Assembly (NCBI RefSeq): GCF_014196295.1
Contig: NZ_JACIDK010000005.1
Coordinates: forward strand, 1 to 64,000
Reading direction: 5' to 3'
DNA from: Phenylobacterium haematophilum
GTDB taxonomy: Bacteria > Pseudomonadota > Alphaproteobacteria > Caulobacterales > Caulobacteraceae
Length of the DNA stretch: 64,000 nucleotides
Of this stretch, positions 7,841 through 18,945 are shown piece after piece. The notes beneath the pieces are model-generated. The model did no database searches, was not told where the DNA came from, and was given only the letters and a program-made list of their open reading frames with translations. The position numbers and the translations under genes are program-made. Numbering within the stretch: the first letter of the stretch is position 1; every line of letters starts with the position of its first letter.

Positions 7841-8458
7841 CTACCTCTTTCCCAGCGTCGACGCCGCGCGGGCCAGCTCGGTGATCCTGCCCCAGTCGCC
7901 GGCGCGGACCGCGTCGGCCGGCGCCACCCAGCTGCCGCCGACGCAGATCACGTTGGGCAAGGCCAGATAGTCGGCCGCGTTCTTGGCGTCGATCCCGCCG
8001 GTCGGGCAGAAGATCGCCTGCGGGAACGGGCTGGCGAACGCCTTCAGCGCGCTCACGCCGCCGACCACATTGGCTGGGAACAGTTTGAAGTGCGTGAAGC
8101 CGGCGCGCATGCCGCGCATCAACTCGCTGGCGGTGGCGATCCCGGGAAGCAACGGCAACGCCCCGTCGACACCCTCGCCGTCGATCAGGCCCGGGCTGAC
8201 CCCGAACTTCGCGCCGGCGTCGGCCGCCGACTGCCGCGCCTGGGCGGTGGTGATGGTCCCCGCGCCGACCACCGCGCCCTCGACCTCGCCGGCGATGCGG
8301 CGGATGCATTCGAGCGCCGCCGGCGTGCGCAGGGTCACTTCCAGCGCATAGAGCCCGCCCGCTGTCAGCGCCTTGGCCAGCGGCACGGCCTGGGCGGCGT
8401 CCTCGATGATCAGGACCGGCACCACCGGCGCCAGCTTGAGGGTCTCGGCGAGGGTCAA
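7841..8458 (-). CDS. eda: KDPG aldolase (2-dehydro-3-deoxy-phosphogluconate aldolase)
   Basis: A 205-residue class I aldolase that splits KDPG into pyruvate and glyceraldehyde-3-phosphate, the last step of the Entner-Doudoroff pathway. The Schiff-base lysine is K125 in HFKLFPAN, the general acid/base is E40 in LEVTLRT, and the phosphate-binding FCPTGGI loop is present. It starts with a rare TTG at 8458 whose last two bases are part of the glk stop (TTGA, 4-bp overlap), so initiation probably depends on re-initiation by ribosomes finishing glk. The family length is about 205-215. It is the last gene of the leftward pgl-edd-glk-eda group. Confidence 0.95.
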   Translation of the reverse strand: MTLAETLKLAPVVPVLIIEDAAQAVPLAKALTAGGLYALEVTLRTPAALECIRRIAGEVEGAVVGAGTITTAQARQSAADAGAKFGVSPGLIDGEGVDGALPLLPGIATASELMRGMRAGFTHFKLFPANVVGGVSALKAFASPFPQAIFCPTGGIDAKNAADYLALPNVICVGGSWVAPADAVRAGDWGRITELARAASTLGKR

Positions 8459-9428
8459 AGCGGGCTTCCTTCCAGTTGCTCGAGCACGCGCGCGGCGCCG
8501 ACCAGCGCCGCATAGGGGTGGACGATCAGATAGGTCGGGATGTCTCGGGTGTAGTCCGACAGCCGGCCCTTGTCCTCGAACCGGCGGCGGAAGCCGCCTG
8601 ACGACAGCCGGTCGGCCAGCCGCGGGGCGATGCCGCCCGAGACATAGACCCCCCCGCGGGCGCCGCAGGTCAGGGCGATGTCGCCTGCGGTCGAGCCGAG
8701 GATCTCGCAGAATCGGTCGAGGGTCTCCTCCGCCAGCAGGTCGCCGCCCTTCTGGCCGGCCGCCAGCACTTCCTTCTCGTCCTTCAGCTCGGCAGGCACG
8801 CCGCGGACGTCGGCCAGGCCGCGGTAGAGCGCGTAGAGGCCCGGACCGGACAGGATCCGCTCGATCGAGACCCGCCCGTAGGTGCGGCGCAGCGAGGCCC
8901 AGATCGCCGCCTCGACCCCGTCATAGGGCGCAAAGCCGGCGTGGCCGCCCTCGCAGGGCACGGCGATGTCGCCGCGGTCGGTGCGCACCACCATGGAGAC
9001 GCCGAAGCCGGTGCCGGCCCCCAGCACCAGGATCGGCGCGCCTTCGGCCCCGCGCATCGCCGGGCCGATGATCTTCAGATCGTCCGGATCGAGCACCGGC
9101 GCGGCCAGCGCTTGCGCAGCGAAGTCGTTGATCAGCTTGGCTGAGTGGAACTCGAAGGTGCCTATCAGCTCGCCTTCCGAGATCCGCCAGTCGAGATTGG
9201 TGAATTCGATCTCGCCGTCGACCACCGGGCCGGCCACGGCGATCGCCGCGGTGTGCACCTTCTGGCGACCGACCGTGGTCTCGAGGTACTCGCCGATCAC
9301 CTCGGTCAGCGATCCGTACTCCGCGGCCGGATAGGTCTTGGGATTGCGGATCCGCCCCGTGGAATCGACCACGGCCAGCCGCGCATTGGTGCCGCCGATG
9401 TCACCGACCAGGCCGGTATAGATGGTCT

Positions 9429-9432
<4 letters not shown>
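8455..9432 (-). CDS. glk: Glucokinase
   Basis: A 325-residue ATP-dependent glucokinase that makes glucose-6-phosphate in the cytoplasm. The phosphate-1 motif DIGGTNAR is at residues 11-18, the sugar-binding FTNLDWRIS and IKL-type [10 protein letters not shown] segments follow, then the adenosine-side [10 protein letters not shown] and the CEGGHAGF zinc-free motif typical of the Glk (not ROK) family. The start is a GTG at 9432 in a GTGA overlap with the edd stop, so it is coupled to edd; it is coupled in turn to eda. It feeds glucose released by the nearby GH15/debranching enzymes or imported sugar into the Zwf-Edd route. Confidence 0.96.
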
Positions 9433-11255
<1,823 letters not shown>

Positions 11256-11273
11256 GACTGGCTCCGACTTGTC

Positions 11274-11948
11274 TCAAGGGTTCCAGAGAACGCGCACGGG
11301 CGCTTGAGCTTGCCTGAGCAGCGCGTGCACGGGCAGACCGTTCCCCTTCTCCACGATGTCACGCTTCTTGGCCCCGGAGATGAGCACCAGAATCAGCCGA
11401 GCTTGTAGGAGAGCCGGCATGGTCATGGTCACCCGCGCGACCGGCGGCGAGCCGACCCCGGCGGGTATTCCCAGGCAGAAGCGCGTTCCGTGCGGATCCA
11501 TGCCCAGATCCAGCACAGGCGATCCGGGTATGAGCGACGCGACGTGCCCGTCCTCTCCCATGCCCAGCAGCATGACGTCATAGGGCGCCATGGCGCGCAC
11601 GTCAGCCTCCACCTTTTCGGCGGCGGCCTCGACGCTGTCGGCGGCCGTGCTGATCGGCACGAAACGCGCCGCGGCGGCCGGCCCCGTCAGCAGCCGCTCG
11701 CGCAGCAGCCGCTCGTTGGAATCGGGCGAATCCACCGGCACGAAGCGGTCGTCCGACAGCGTGACGGCGATGCGGCGCCAATCCAGCTTCGCCTGCGCCA
11801 GCAGGTCGTAGACCGGCGCCGGCGAGCGCCCGCCGGTGCCCACTAGGCTGGCGGCGCCGCGCTCGTCCAGGGCCGCCTCCAGCGCCCCGGTCGCGGCGGC
11901 GGCGGCGGCGGCGGCCAGCTCGGCCGAGGTTGCGTAGGTCTCGATCAT
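11274..11948 (-). CDS. pgl: 6-phosphogluconolactonase
   Basis: A 224-residue SugarP-isomerase-fold lactonase (DevB type) that hydrolyses 6-phosphogluconolactone after Zwf. Family marks: LVGTGGRSPAPVYDLL for phosphate binding, VTLSDDRFVP, SNERLLRERLL and LLGMGEDGHVASLIPG with the catalytic histidine. An upstream GTG (11972) would add eight residues; the ATG at 11948 is preferred because GGGCGGGAT immediately precedes it and the protein then begins MIETYATSAEL like its relatives. It is first in the leftward operon. In this genome zwf is not directly upstream; glycogen/trehalose-type genes lie between. Confidence 0.95.
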   Translation of the reverse strand: MIETYATSAELAAAAAAAATGALEAALDERGAASLVGTGGRSPAPVYDLLAQAKLDWRRIAVTLSDDRFVPVDSPDSNERLLRERLLTGPAAAARFVPISTAADSVEAAAEKVEADVRAMAPYDVMLLGMGEDGHVASLIPGSPVLDLGMDPHGTRFCLGIPAGVGSPPVARVTMTMPALLQARLILVLISGAKKRDIVEKGNGLPVHALLRQAQAPVRVLWNP

Positions 11949-12114
11949 ATCCCGCCCATAACGCAGCACCACGACGAACGCGCCACCGATTCACGTCGGC
12001 AAGGCGGAAAAGCGCCGGCTGATTCGGAACCAGACCGGGCGGTCGCGAACTTCCTCTGCGGCTCTACGGCGCGTCCAGACGCTTGCGGCCCACCCACAAC
12101 AAGGAGCTCACGTG

Positions 12115-13182
12115 ATGAGGATCGCTCAAGTTCCACCGCTTTATGAGGCCGTGCCGCCCCGTTTCTATGGTGGAACCGAGCGCGTCGTCGCCCACCTCAC
12201 CGACGCCCTGGTTGATCTCGGACACCAAGTCACCCTGTTCGCCAGCGCGGAGGCCCAGACCAAGGCCGAACTGGTCAAGGTCCGCGACCAGGCGATCCGG
12301 CTCGATCCCGTGCAGCTGAAATCGGACCTCGCCGCCCACATGTCGATGCTCTGGGACGTTCGCCGCCGGGCGCACGAGTTCGACCTGATCCACTTCCACA
12401 CCGACATGATCCACTTCCCGTTTTTCGAGGACGTGGCCCACAAGACCCTGACCACCCTACACGGGCGGCTCGACCTGAAGGACCTGCCCGGCGTCTACTG
12501 GCGCTGGCAGCAGTTCCCCCTGGTCTCGATCTCCGACTCCCAGCGCAAGCCGATCGCCTTCGCCAACTGGGCCGGGACCGTGCACCACGGCATGCAGGCC
12601 GACCTCTACCGGCCGAACTACGGCCCCGGCGAGTACTTGGCCTTCCTCGGCCGGATTTCGCCGGAAAAGCGCCCAGACCGCGCGATCGCCCTGGCCAAGC
12701 GGGCAGGTCTGCCGCTGAAGATCGCCGCGAAGGTCGACGACGCCGACCTGCGCTACTTCCAGGACAAGATCGAACCGCTGCTCATCGGCCAGAAGCTGGT
12801 CGAGTTCGTGGGCGAAATCGGCGACGACGAGAAGTCGGCCTTCCTGGGCGGCGCCAAGGCGCTGCTGTTCCCGATCGACTGGCCCGAACCCTTCGGCCTG
12901 GTGATGATCGAGGCCATGGCCTGCGGCACGCCGGTCATCGCCTATGGCTGCGGATCGGTGCCAGAGGTGATCGACGACGGCCAGACCGGCTTCATCGTCT
13001 CCAGCGACGACGAAGCGCTCGCCGCCATCAGCAGGATCCCGAGCTTGAATCGCCGCGAGGTGCGGCGCAGATTCGACGAGCGTTTCTCTAGCGTGGCCAT
13101 GGCCCAGCGCTATCTCGACCTCTACGCCCGCCTGGCCGGCGCTCGCCCCGAACTCGGCGTCGCACTCGCGGCGAACGCCTAA
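12115..13182 (+). CDS. Glycosyltransferase family 4
   Basis: A 355-residue GT-B glycosyltransferase, retaining type. The N-terminal domain opens MRIAQVPPLYEAVPP with the donor-side FYGGTERVVAHL; the C-terminal domain carries FLGRISPEKRPDRAI and the E-x7-E motif in EPFGLVMIEAMACGTPV. It probably adds a sugar from a nucleotide donor to a small acceptor; the product is unknown. AAGGAG lies 8 bp before the ATG at 12115; a GTG three bases upstream is possible but less well spaced. The amylo-glucosidase gene follows after 10 bp, and this pairing of GT4 with a debranching-type enzyme suggests a common osmolyte or storage carbohydrate. Confidence 0.9.
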   Translation: MRIAQVPPLYEAVPPRFYGGTERVVAHLTDALVDLGHQVTLFASAEAQTKAELVKVRDQAIRLDPVQLKSDLAAHMSMLWDVRRRAHEFDLIHFHTDMIHFPFFEDVAHKTLTTLHGRLDLKDLPGVYWRWQQFPLVSISDSQRKPIAFANWAGTVHHGMQADLYRPNYGPGEYLAFLGRISPEKRPDRAIALAKRAGLPLKIAAKVDDADLRYFQDKIEPLLIGQKLVEFVGEIGDDEKSAFLGGAKALLFPIDWPEPFGLVMIEAMACGTPVIAYGCGSVPEVIDDGQTGFIVSSDDEALAAISRIPSLNRREVRRRFDERFSSVAMAQRYLDLYARLAGARPELGVALAANA

Positions 13183-13192
13183 GGTAGCGCTC

Positions 13193-15343
13193 ATGGACGA
13201 TCTCGCGCCGGCCCCCGATGCGCCGGTCGAAACCGGTGAGACGGGCGAACCGCGGGTCCCGCACCGGCTCTTCGCCCTCAAGGACAAGGACACCTTCGTG
13301 GTGGCCGACGCCTTTGGGGACATCGTCGGCGCGGGCGACGGCCTGTTCCACAACGACACCCGGATTCTGTCTCACTTCCGGCTGCTGCTGGGCGGGCGGC
13401 CGCCCTCGCTGCTGTCGGCCGCCATCGCTCAGGACAATGTGTTCTTCACGTCGCACGGCGCCAACCAGGCCCTGCCCTACCCCGGCGGGCCCGTGGGGCC
13501 GCCCGGCGTGCTGCACGTCGAGCGCAAGCGTTTCCTGTGGGAGGAACGGCTCTACGAGCGGATTTGCTGCGTCAACTATAGCCGCGACGTGGTGCTGATC
13601 CCCCTATCCGTCGAGTTCGGCGCCGACTTCCGCGACATGTTCGAGGTCCGCGGCCTGCACCGCGAGCGCCGCGGGCGGCTGCATCCGCCCACCGTCGACG
13701 GCCGCAGCGTGCGTTTCCGCTACGACGGCCTGGACGGGGTCGAGCGCACCAGCCTCGTCTCGTTCTCCGACCCGCCGGCGCGGATCAGCGCGACCCGCGC
13801 CGACTACATGTATTCGCTGCAGCCGGAGGGGCGGCTGGAGCTCTATCTGGAGATCGGGGCCAGCAGCGCCCCGCCCCCAGGCCGCGAACGTTTTCGGTAC
13901 GCGGCCGCCCGCGCCCGCTGGGACATGCGCGCGCGCCGTCGCCACGGCGCGAGGATCAAGAGTTCGGGCCGACTGTTCAACGAATGGCTGGTCAAGTCGC
14001 GCGCCGACCTCGCCCTGCTCACCACCCGTATGGAGACCGGCCCCTACCCCTATGCCGGCATCCCGTGGTTTTCGACCGCCTTCGGGCGAGACGCGGTGAT
14101 CACGGCCTGGCAAATCCTGTGGTTCGAGCCGTCGCTGGCGCGCGGCGTGCTGACCTATCTCGCCGCCCATCAGGCCGAGGAGGTCTCAGCCTTCCGCGAC
14201 TCGGCCCCCGGCAAGATCATGCACGAGACCCGCAAGGGCGAGATGCCGGCCATGGGCGAGGTGCCGTTCGCCCGCTACTACGGCGGGGTCGACACTACGC
14301 CGCTGTTCGTCGCCCTGGCTGGCGCCTACGCTGAGCGCACGCGCGACTTGACGCTGATCGACGACCTCTGGCCGGCCCTGACCGCGGCGATCCGCTGGAT
14401 CGAGCAGTTCGGCGATTCCGACGGCGACGGTCTGATAGACTACAAGCGCGGCAAGGAATCCGGCCTCGCCAACCAGGGTTGGAAGGATTCGGAGGACAGC
14501 GTCTTCCACGCCGACGGCCGCTTCCCCAACGGACCGATCGCCTTGGTCGAGGTGCAGGGCTACGCGTTCGCCGCCTATCGCGCCATGGCCCGGCTGGCCC
14601 ACCACCGAGGCGACCAGGACAACGCCGCCCGCTGGGCCGCGCGCGCCGAACAGATCCGCGAGTCAGTCGAGCGCCGCTTCTGGATGGAGGAGCATCAGTT
14701 CTATGGCATCGCCATCGACGGCAAGGGCGAGTTGTGCCGCGTGCTGAGCAGCAACCCTGGCCACCTGCTCTTCGCCGGGCTGCCCGGTCCCGCGCGAGGA
14801 CGCAAGGTGGTCGAGCGCCTGATGTCGGCCGACTTCGACAGCGGCTGGGGGATCCGCACCCTGGCCACCGGCCAGCCCCGCTACAATCCGATGAGCTATC
14901 ACAACGGTTCGGTCTGGCCGCATGACACTGCGGTGTGCGCCATGGGGCTGGCCAACTACGGCGAACGCGAAGGCGTCGCCACCCTGACAGCCGGCCTGTT
15001 CGAGACGGCGATCAACTTTGAAATGCGGCTGCCGGAGCTGTTCTGCGGCTTCCCGCGCATGGCCGGCGAGCCGCCGGTCGCCTATCCGGTCGCCTGCCTG
15101 CCCCAGGCCTGGGCCGCCGGCTCGGTGTTCATGATGCTGCAGGCGGTGCTCGGGGTTTCGATCGACGGCTGGAACCGCGAGATCCGGGTCACCGATCCGC
15201 GGCTGCCGATCGGTATAGACCGCCTGGAGATCGACGGCCTGCGGGTCGGCGACGAGAAGGTCGACCTCCTGTTCGAACGCACCGGCCGGCGCGTCGACGT
15301 CCAAGGCCGCAGCCACACCGGCTTCCCGGTGCGGGTGCGCTAG
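13193..15343 (+). CDS. Amylo-alpha-1,6-glucosidase-like enzyme (glycogen debranching N-terminal bis domain + (alpha/alpha)6 barrel)
   Basis: A 716-residue two-domain protein. Residues ~20-220 form the N-terminal bis domain (FALKDKDTFVVADAFGDIVG; HNDTRILSHFRLLLGG), and ~270-690 an (alpha/alpha)6 barrel (YAGIPWFSTAFGRDAVIT; GWKDSEDSVFHADG; MSYHNGSVWPHDTA). These segments resemble amylo-1,6-glucosidases that trim branch points or hydrolyse glucosylated osmolytes. There is no signal peptide, so it acts in the cytoplasm. It begins 10 bp after the GT4 stop and is likely co-transcribed. Its TAG stop shares CTAG with the TAG of pyk on the other strand, leaving no room for a terminator between the two genes. 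The substrate is not certain. Confidence 0.9.
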   Translation: MDDLAPAPDAPVETGETGEPRVPHRLFALKDKDTFVVADAFGDIVGAGDGLFHNDTRILSHFRLLLGGRPPSLLSAAIAQDNVFFTSHGANQALPYPGGPVGPPGVLHVERKRFLWEERLYERICCVNYSRDVVLIPLSVEFGADFRDMFEVRGLHRERRGRLHPPTVDGRSVRFRYDGLDGVERTSLVSFSDPPARISATRADYMYSLQPEGRLELYLEIGASSAPPPGRERFRYAAARARWDMRARRRHGARIKSSGRLFNEWLVKSRADLALLTTRMETGPYPYAGIPWFSTAFGRDAVITAWQILWFEPSLARGVLTYLAAHQAEEVSAFRDSAPGKIMHETRKGEMPAMGEVPFARYYGGVDTTPLFVALAGAYAERTRDLTLIDDLWPALTAAIRWIEQFGDSDGDGLIDYKRGKESGLANQGWKDSEDSVFHADGRFPNGPIALVEVQGYAFAAYRAMARLAHHRGDQDNAARWAARAEQIRESVERRFWMEEHQFYGIAIDGKGELCRVLSSNPGHLLFAGLPGPARGRKVVERLMSADFDSGWGIRTLATGQPRYNPMSYHNGSVWPHDTAVCAMGLANYGEREGVATLTAGLFETAINFEMRLPELFCGFPRMAGEPPVAYPVACLPQAWAAGSVFMMLQAVLGVSIDGWNREIRVTDPRLPIGIDRLEIDGLRVGDEKVDLLFERTGRRVDVQGRSHTGFPVRVR

Positions 15344-16758
15344 CGTCGCGGCGCGTGGGCGATACGGAGGATGTTGGCCGCGCCGGGCGACCCCATCGGC
15401 AGGCCGGCGAGGATGATCACCCGCTGATTGGGCCGGGCCAGTTCGGCGGCCAGCGCCTGATCGACGGCCAGCTTGGCCAGTTCCTCGGCGTCGCCGACCT
15501 GCGGCACCACGCGAGCTTCCACCCCCCAGACCAGGGCCAGCATGCGCGCGGCATGCAGGTTGGGGGTGAGCGCCAGGGTCGGCTGCAACGGGCGCTCGCG
15601 GGCCAGCCGCATGGCCGTGCGGCCGGTGGTGGTGAAGGCGGCGATGCAGGCGGTCGACGCGGTTTCCGCCGCGCGGCTGGCGGCGGCGACCAGGGCGTCG
15701 GCGTCGGCGTCCTCGATCGGGTACTCCGCGCGCATCAGCTCGGGCCAGCGCGGGTCCTGCTCCACTCGGGTCAGGATGCGATTCATGATCGTCACCGCCT
15801 CGAGCGGATACTCGCCCGCCGCGGTCTCGGCCGACAGCATCACCGCGTCGGCGCCCTCGTAGACCGCCCCGGCGACGTCGGAGGCCTCGGCCCGGGTCGG
15901 GCTCGGGGCATGGATCATCGACTCGAGCATCTGGGTGGCGATGATCACCGGGATGCCCCGGGTGCGCGCGGCGCGGACCAGCGACTTCTGCACCACCGGC
16001 ACGTCTTCGGGGTTCAGCTCCACTCCCAGGTCGCCGCGGGCCACCATCACGCCGTCGCAGAGGTCGAGGATCTCGTCGAGCGCCTCGATCGCCGCCGGCT
16101 TCTCGATCTTGGCCAGCACCGCCGCGCGGCCCTGCACGATCTGACGCAGCTCAGCCATGTCCGAGGCGCGCTGCACGAAGCTGAGCGCCACCCAATCGAC
16201 ATTCTGGTGCAGGGCGAAAGCCAGGTCTTCGCGGTCCTTGGCGGTCAGGGCCGGCACCGGGATGGCGTGGCCGGGCAGGTTCAGGCCCTTGTGGTTCGAC
16301 AGGGTCTCGCCCGACAGCACCTCGGTCTCGGCGAAGCCCGGGCCGTTGCGGCGCACCCGCAGCCGCACCTTCCCGTCGTCGAGCAGGATGTCCGAGCCCG
16401 GCCGCAGCACGCTGAACACCTCGGCCAGCGGTACGCCGACGCGGCTGGCGTCGCCTGGCTCATCGGAGACGTCGAGCCGGAAGTCCTGCCCGACCTTCAG
16501 CCGCACGCTCCGGTCGGCGAATTCGCCCAGCCGGATCTTCGGGCCCTGCAGGTCCGCCAGCACCGCCAGCGGACGGCCGACCGCGGCCTCGGCGGCCCGG
16601 ACATTGGCGATGGTCCTGGCGTGGGCCTCGTGCGTGCCGTGACTGAAGTTCACGCGGAACACGTCGGCCCCGGCCAGCGCCAGTTGCACGACCTTGCCGG
16701 CCTCGCGGCTGGCCGGGCCGAGCGTCGCGACGATTCGGGCGCGTCGGTCGCGGATCAT
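15340..16758 (-). CDS. pyk: Pyruvate kinase
   Basis: A 472-residue pyruvate kinase converting phosphoenolpyruvate and ADP to pyruvate and ATP. Recognisable are the N-terminal RARIVATLGPAS and DVFRVNFSHGT, the ADLQGPKIRLG strand, VLAKIEKPAAIEALDEI with the catalytic lysine, MVARGDLGVEL, and the C-terminal domain with AFTTTGRTA. The frame is open to 16872 but the ATG at 16758 follows GGAGG (GATGGAGGCCAG) and gives the normal N-terminus. It is divergent from the GH15 gene (146 bp between) and convergent, with a 4-bp overlap, with the debranching-type gene. Confidence 0.96.
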   Translation of the reverse strand: MIRDRRARIVATLGPASREAGKVVQLALAGADVFRVNFSHGTHEAHARTIANVRAAEAAVGRPLAVLADLQGPKIRLGEFADRSVRLKVGQDFRLDVSDEPGDASRVGVPLAEVFSVLRPGSDILLDDGKVRLRVRRNGPGFAETEVLSGETLSNHKGLNLPGHAIPVPALTAKDREDLAFALHQNVDWVALSFVQRASDMAELRQIVQGRAAVLAKIEKPAAIEALDEILDLCDGVMVARGDLGVELNPEDVPVVQKSLVRAARTRGIPVIIATQMLESMIHAPSPTRAEASDVAGAVYEGADAVMLSAETAAGEYPLEAVTIMNRILTRVEQDPRWPELMRAEYPIEDADADALVAAASRAAETASTACIAAFTTTGRTAMRLARERPLQPTLALTPNLHAARMLALVWGVEARVVPQVGDAEELAKLAVDQALAAELARPNQRVIILAGLPMGSPGAANILRIAHAPRR

Positions 16759-16904
16759 CTGGCCTCCATCGGCGAAATCGGGTCGGGCCGCACTATGGCC
16801 CAACCGGCAGGCGAAGGGAGTCTTTCCCCGATAGAGGTCGATTCGAGAACGCCCGGCCTGCACAATCGGCACGAACCTGGAGGCGCTTCGCGAATTCCTG
16901 ACGA

Positions 16905-18701
16905 ATGACCCAGACTCTCGACCTCTTCCCGATCGGCAATTGCGCGGCCAGCGGCCTCATCGACCGCGCCGGACGACTGGTGTGGGCCTGCGCGCCCCGC
17001 GTCGACGGCGACCCCATGTTCTGCACCCTGCTCGGCGAGGAGCCCGACGCAAACCCCGACGCGCATGGGTTTTGGGACATCCAGGTCGAGAACCAGGTCC
17101 ACGTCGCCCAGAGCTATCTGCGCAACACCCCGGTGCTCTGCACCGAGGTCACCGACGCCGAAGGAGCGATGGTCCAGATCATCGACTTCTGCCCCCGCTA
17201 TCGGCAGTTCGGCAGGATTTATCGGCCCCTTGCCATTATCCGCCTCGTGCGTCCGCTGGTCGGAACACCCAAGATCCGCATCCGTGCGCGCCCTATGGTC
17301 AACTGGGGCGAGCGGCCGGCCGACCACACGACAGGCTCCAACCACATCCGGTTCGTCGGCGGCGAGACGACCCTGCGGCTGACCACGGACGCCCCGGTCT
17401 CGCACATCACCGCCGAACGTCTGTTCCGGCTTGAACAGCCGGTGTCGATGTTCCTCGGCCCGGACGAGGGCTTCGACGCCGATCTCGCCGCTACCTGCGA
17501 GCGGATGCTCGGCGAGACCACCGCCTACTGGCGCAGCTGGGTGCGCAACCTGGCCGTTCCGCTCGAATGGCAGGAGGCGGTGATCCGCGCCGCCATCACG
17601 CTCAAGCTCTGCGCCCATGAGGAGACAGGGGCGATCGTCGCGGCCCTGACCACCTCGATCCCCGAGCATGCCGAAAGCGGCCGCAACTGGGACTACCGCT
17701 ACTGCTGGCTGCGGGACGCCTACTACGTGGTTCAGGCCCTGAACCGCCTGGGCGCAGCCGACATGCTCGAGAATTATCTCGGCTATCTGCGCAACCTCGT
17801 AGACCGCACCGCCGGCGGCCACGTTCAGCCGCTCTACGGGGTCGGCATGGAGCCGGCCCTGACCGAGCACTTCGCCGAACACCTGCCCGGCTATCGCGGC
17901 ATGGGGCCGGTGCGGATCGGCAACCAGGCCCACGAGCACCTGCAACACGACGTATACGGACAAATTATCCTGTCGACCGTGCAGGCCTTCTTCGACGAGC
18001 GCCTGCTGCGGCCGGCGAACGTCGAGGATTTCAAGGCTCTGGAGCGGGTCGGCGACCGCGCCTTCGAGATGCACGACAAGCCGGACGCCAGCCTCTGGGA
18101 GTTCCGCGGCCGCGAGAGCATTCACACCTATTCGGCGGTGATGTGCTGGGCCGCCTGCGACCGGCTGGGCAATGCGGCCCACAAGCTTGGCCTGACCGAT
18201 CGCGCCGACCACTGGAACGCCCGCGCCGCCGAGGTGCGCAAGGCCATCGAGACCCGCGCCTGGAACCCCAAGCTCGGCCGCTTCGCCGCCACCTTCGAGG
18301 GCGACGAGCTGGACGCCAGCCTGCTGCAGCTGGTCGACGTGCGTTTTGTCAGTCCCGACGACCCACGCATGGCCGCTACGATCGCCGCCGTGGAGAAAGG
18401 CCTGCGCCGCGGGCCCTACATGCTGCGCTACGCGATCCCAGACGACTTCGGCGAACCCAAGACGGCGTTCAATTTCTGCACCTTTTGGCTCATCGAGGCG
18501 CTGCACCTCTCCGGTCGCTCCGAGGAGGCGCGCCAGCTGTTCGAGGAGATGCTGGGCCGCCGCACCGCCGCCGGCCTGCTGTCGGAGGACATCGCCTTCG
18601 ACGGCGCCGAGCTCTGGGGCAATTATCCCCAGACCTACTCGCTCGTCGGCCTGATCAACTGTGCGACAATGTTGTCGCGGCCGTGGGCGTCAGTCCGATG
18701 A
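16905..18701 (+). CDS. Glycoside hydrolase family 15 (glucoamylase or trehalase)
   Basis: A 598-residue cytoplasmic GH15 enzyme with an N-terminal beta-rich domain (residues ~1-210; LFPIGNCAASGLIDRAGRLV) of the DUF5911 kind and a catalytic (alpha/alpha)6 barrel. The signature NWDYRYCWLRDA is at about 263; the proposed catalytic acid is E399 in LWEFRG and the base E561 in GLLSED. Bacterial proteins with this arrangement include glucoamylases and, in actinobacteria, trehalases. The nearby otsBA and glk genes make a trehalase role attractive, giving glucose for the Entner-Doudoroff route; this is inference. ATG at 16905 is the only suitable start. Confidence 0.9.
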   Translation: MTQTLDLFPIGNCAASGLIDRAGRLVWACAPRVDGDPMFCTLLGEEPDANPDAHGFWDIQVENQVHVAQSYLRNTPVLCTEVTDAEGAMVQIIDFCPRYRQFGRIYRPLAIIRLVRPLVGTPKIRIRARPMVNWGERPADHTTGSNHIRFVGGETTLRLTTDAPVSHITAERLFRLEQPVSMFLGPDEGFDADLAATCERMLGETTAYWRSWVRNLAVPLEWQEAVIRAAITLKLCAHEETGAIVAALTTSIPEHAESGRNWDYRYCWLRDAYYVVQALNRLGAADMLENYLGYLRNLVDRTAGGHVQPLYGVGMEPALTEHFAEHLPGYRGMGPVRIGNQAHEHLQHDVYGQIILSTVQAFFDERLLRPANVEDFKALERVGDRAFEMHDKPDASLWEFRGRESIHTYSAVMCWAACDRLGNAAHKLGLTDRADHWNARAAEVRKAIETRAWNPKLGRFAATFEGDELDASLLQLVDVRFVSPDDPRMAATIAAVEKGLRRGPYMLRYAIPDDFGEPKTAFNFCTFWLIEALHLSGRSEEARQLFEEMLGRRTAAGLLSEDIAFDGAELWGNYPQTYSLVGLINCATMLSRPWASVR

Positions 18702-18756
18702 ATCCTTTTGGCGAATCATGGATTCTCTGTGGGGACACGCTGAAAAGGGCGGCCCC

Positions 18757-18945
18757 ATGTTCCATGCCACGCAGACCCTGCACCGCTACGAAGCCCGCAC
18801 CGCGGGCGGCGCGACCTATGAGATCGTTGGCGCCAGCTTCGAGGACGCGGCACTGGAGTTCGCCGACCTCGTCCACGAGGGCGAGGTCGAACTGACCGAC
18901 TGCCAGAGCGGCGAGCGCCGCTGCTTCCGGATCGACCTGGATTAG
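18757..18945 (+). CDS. Small conserved-looking protein of unknown function
   Basis: A 62-residue soluble acidic protein (MFHATQTLHRYEA... ending CFRIDLD). I do not recognise the family with certainty; a strand-helix-strand pattern (GATYEIVGASFEDAALEFADLV then EVELTDCQSGERRCF) suggests a tiny alpha/beta fold. The ATG at 18757 is chosen over upstream ones (18718, 18661) because AAAGGGCGG precedes it. It lies 55 bp after the GH15 stop, and its TAG shares TTAG with the TAA of zwf on the opposite strand. Composition and codon use match the surroundings, so it is probably real. Confidence 0.6.
   Translation: MFHATQTLHRYEARTAGGATYEIVGASFEDAALEFADLVHEGEVELTDCQSGERRCFRIDLD

Noticed and set aside
16905..18701. 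Possible fusion of GH15 with the small 18757 gene
   Set aside because: The stop at 18699-18701 is clear and the small gene has its own ribosome site.
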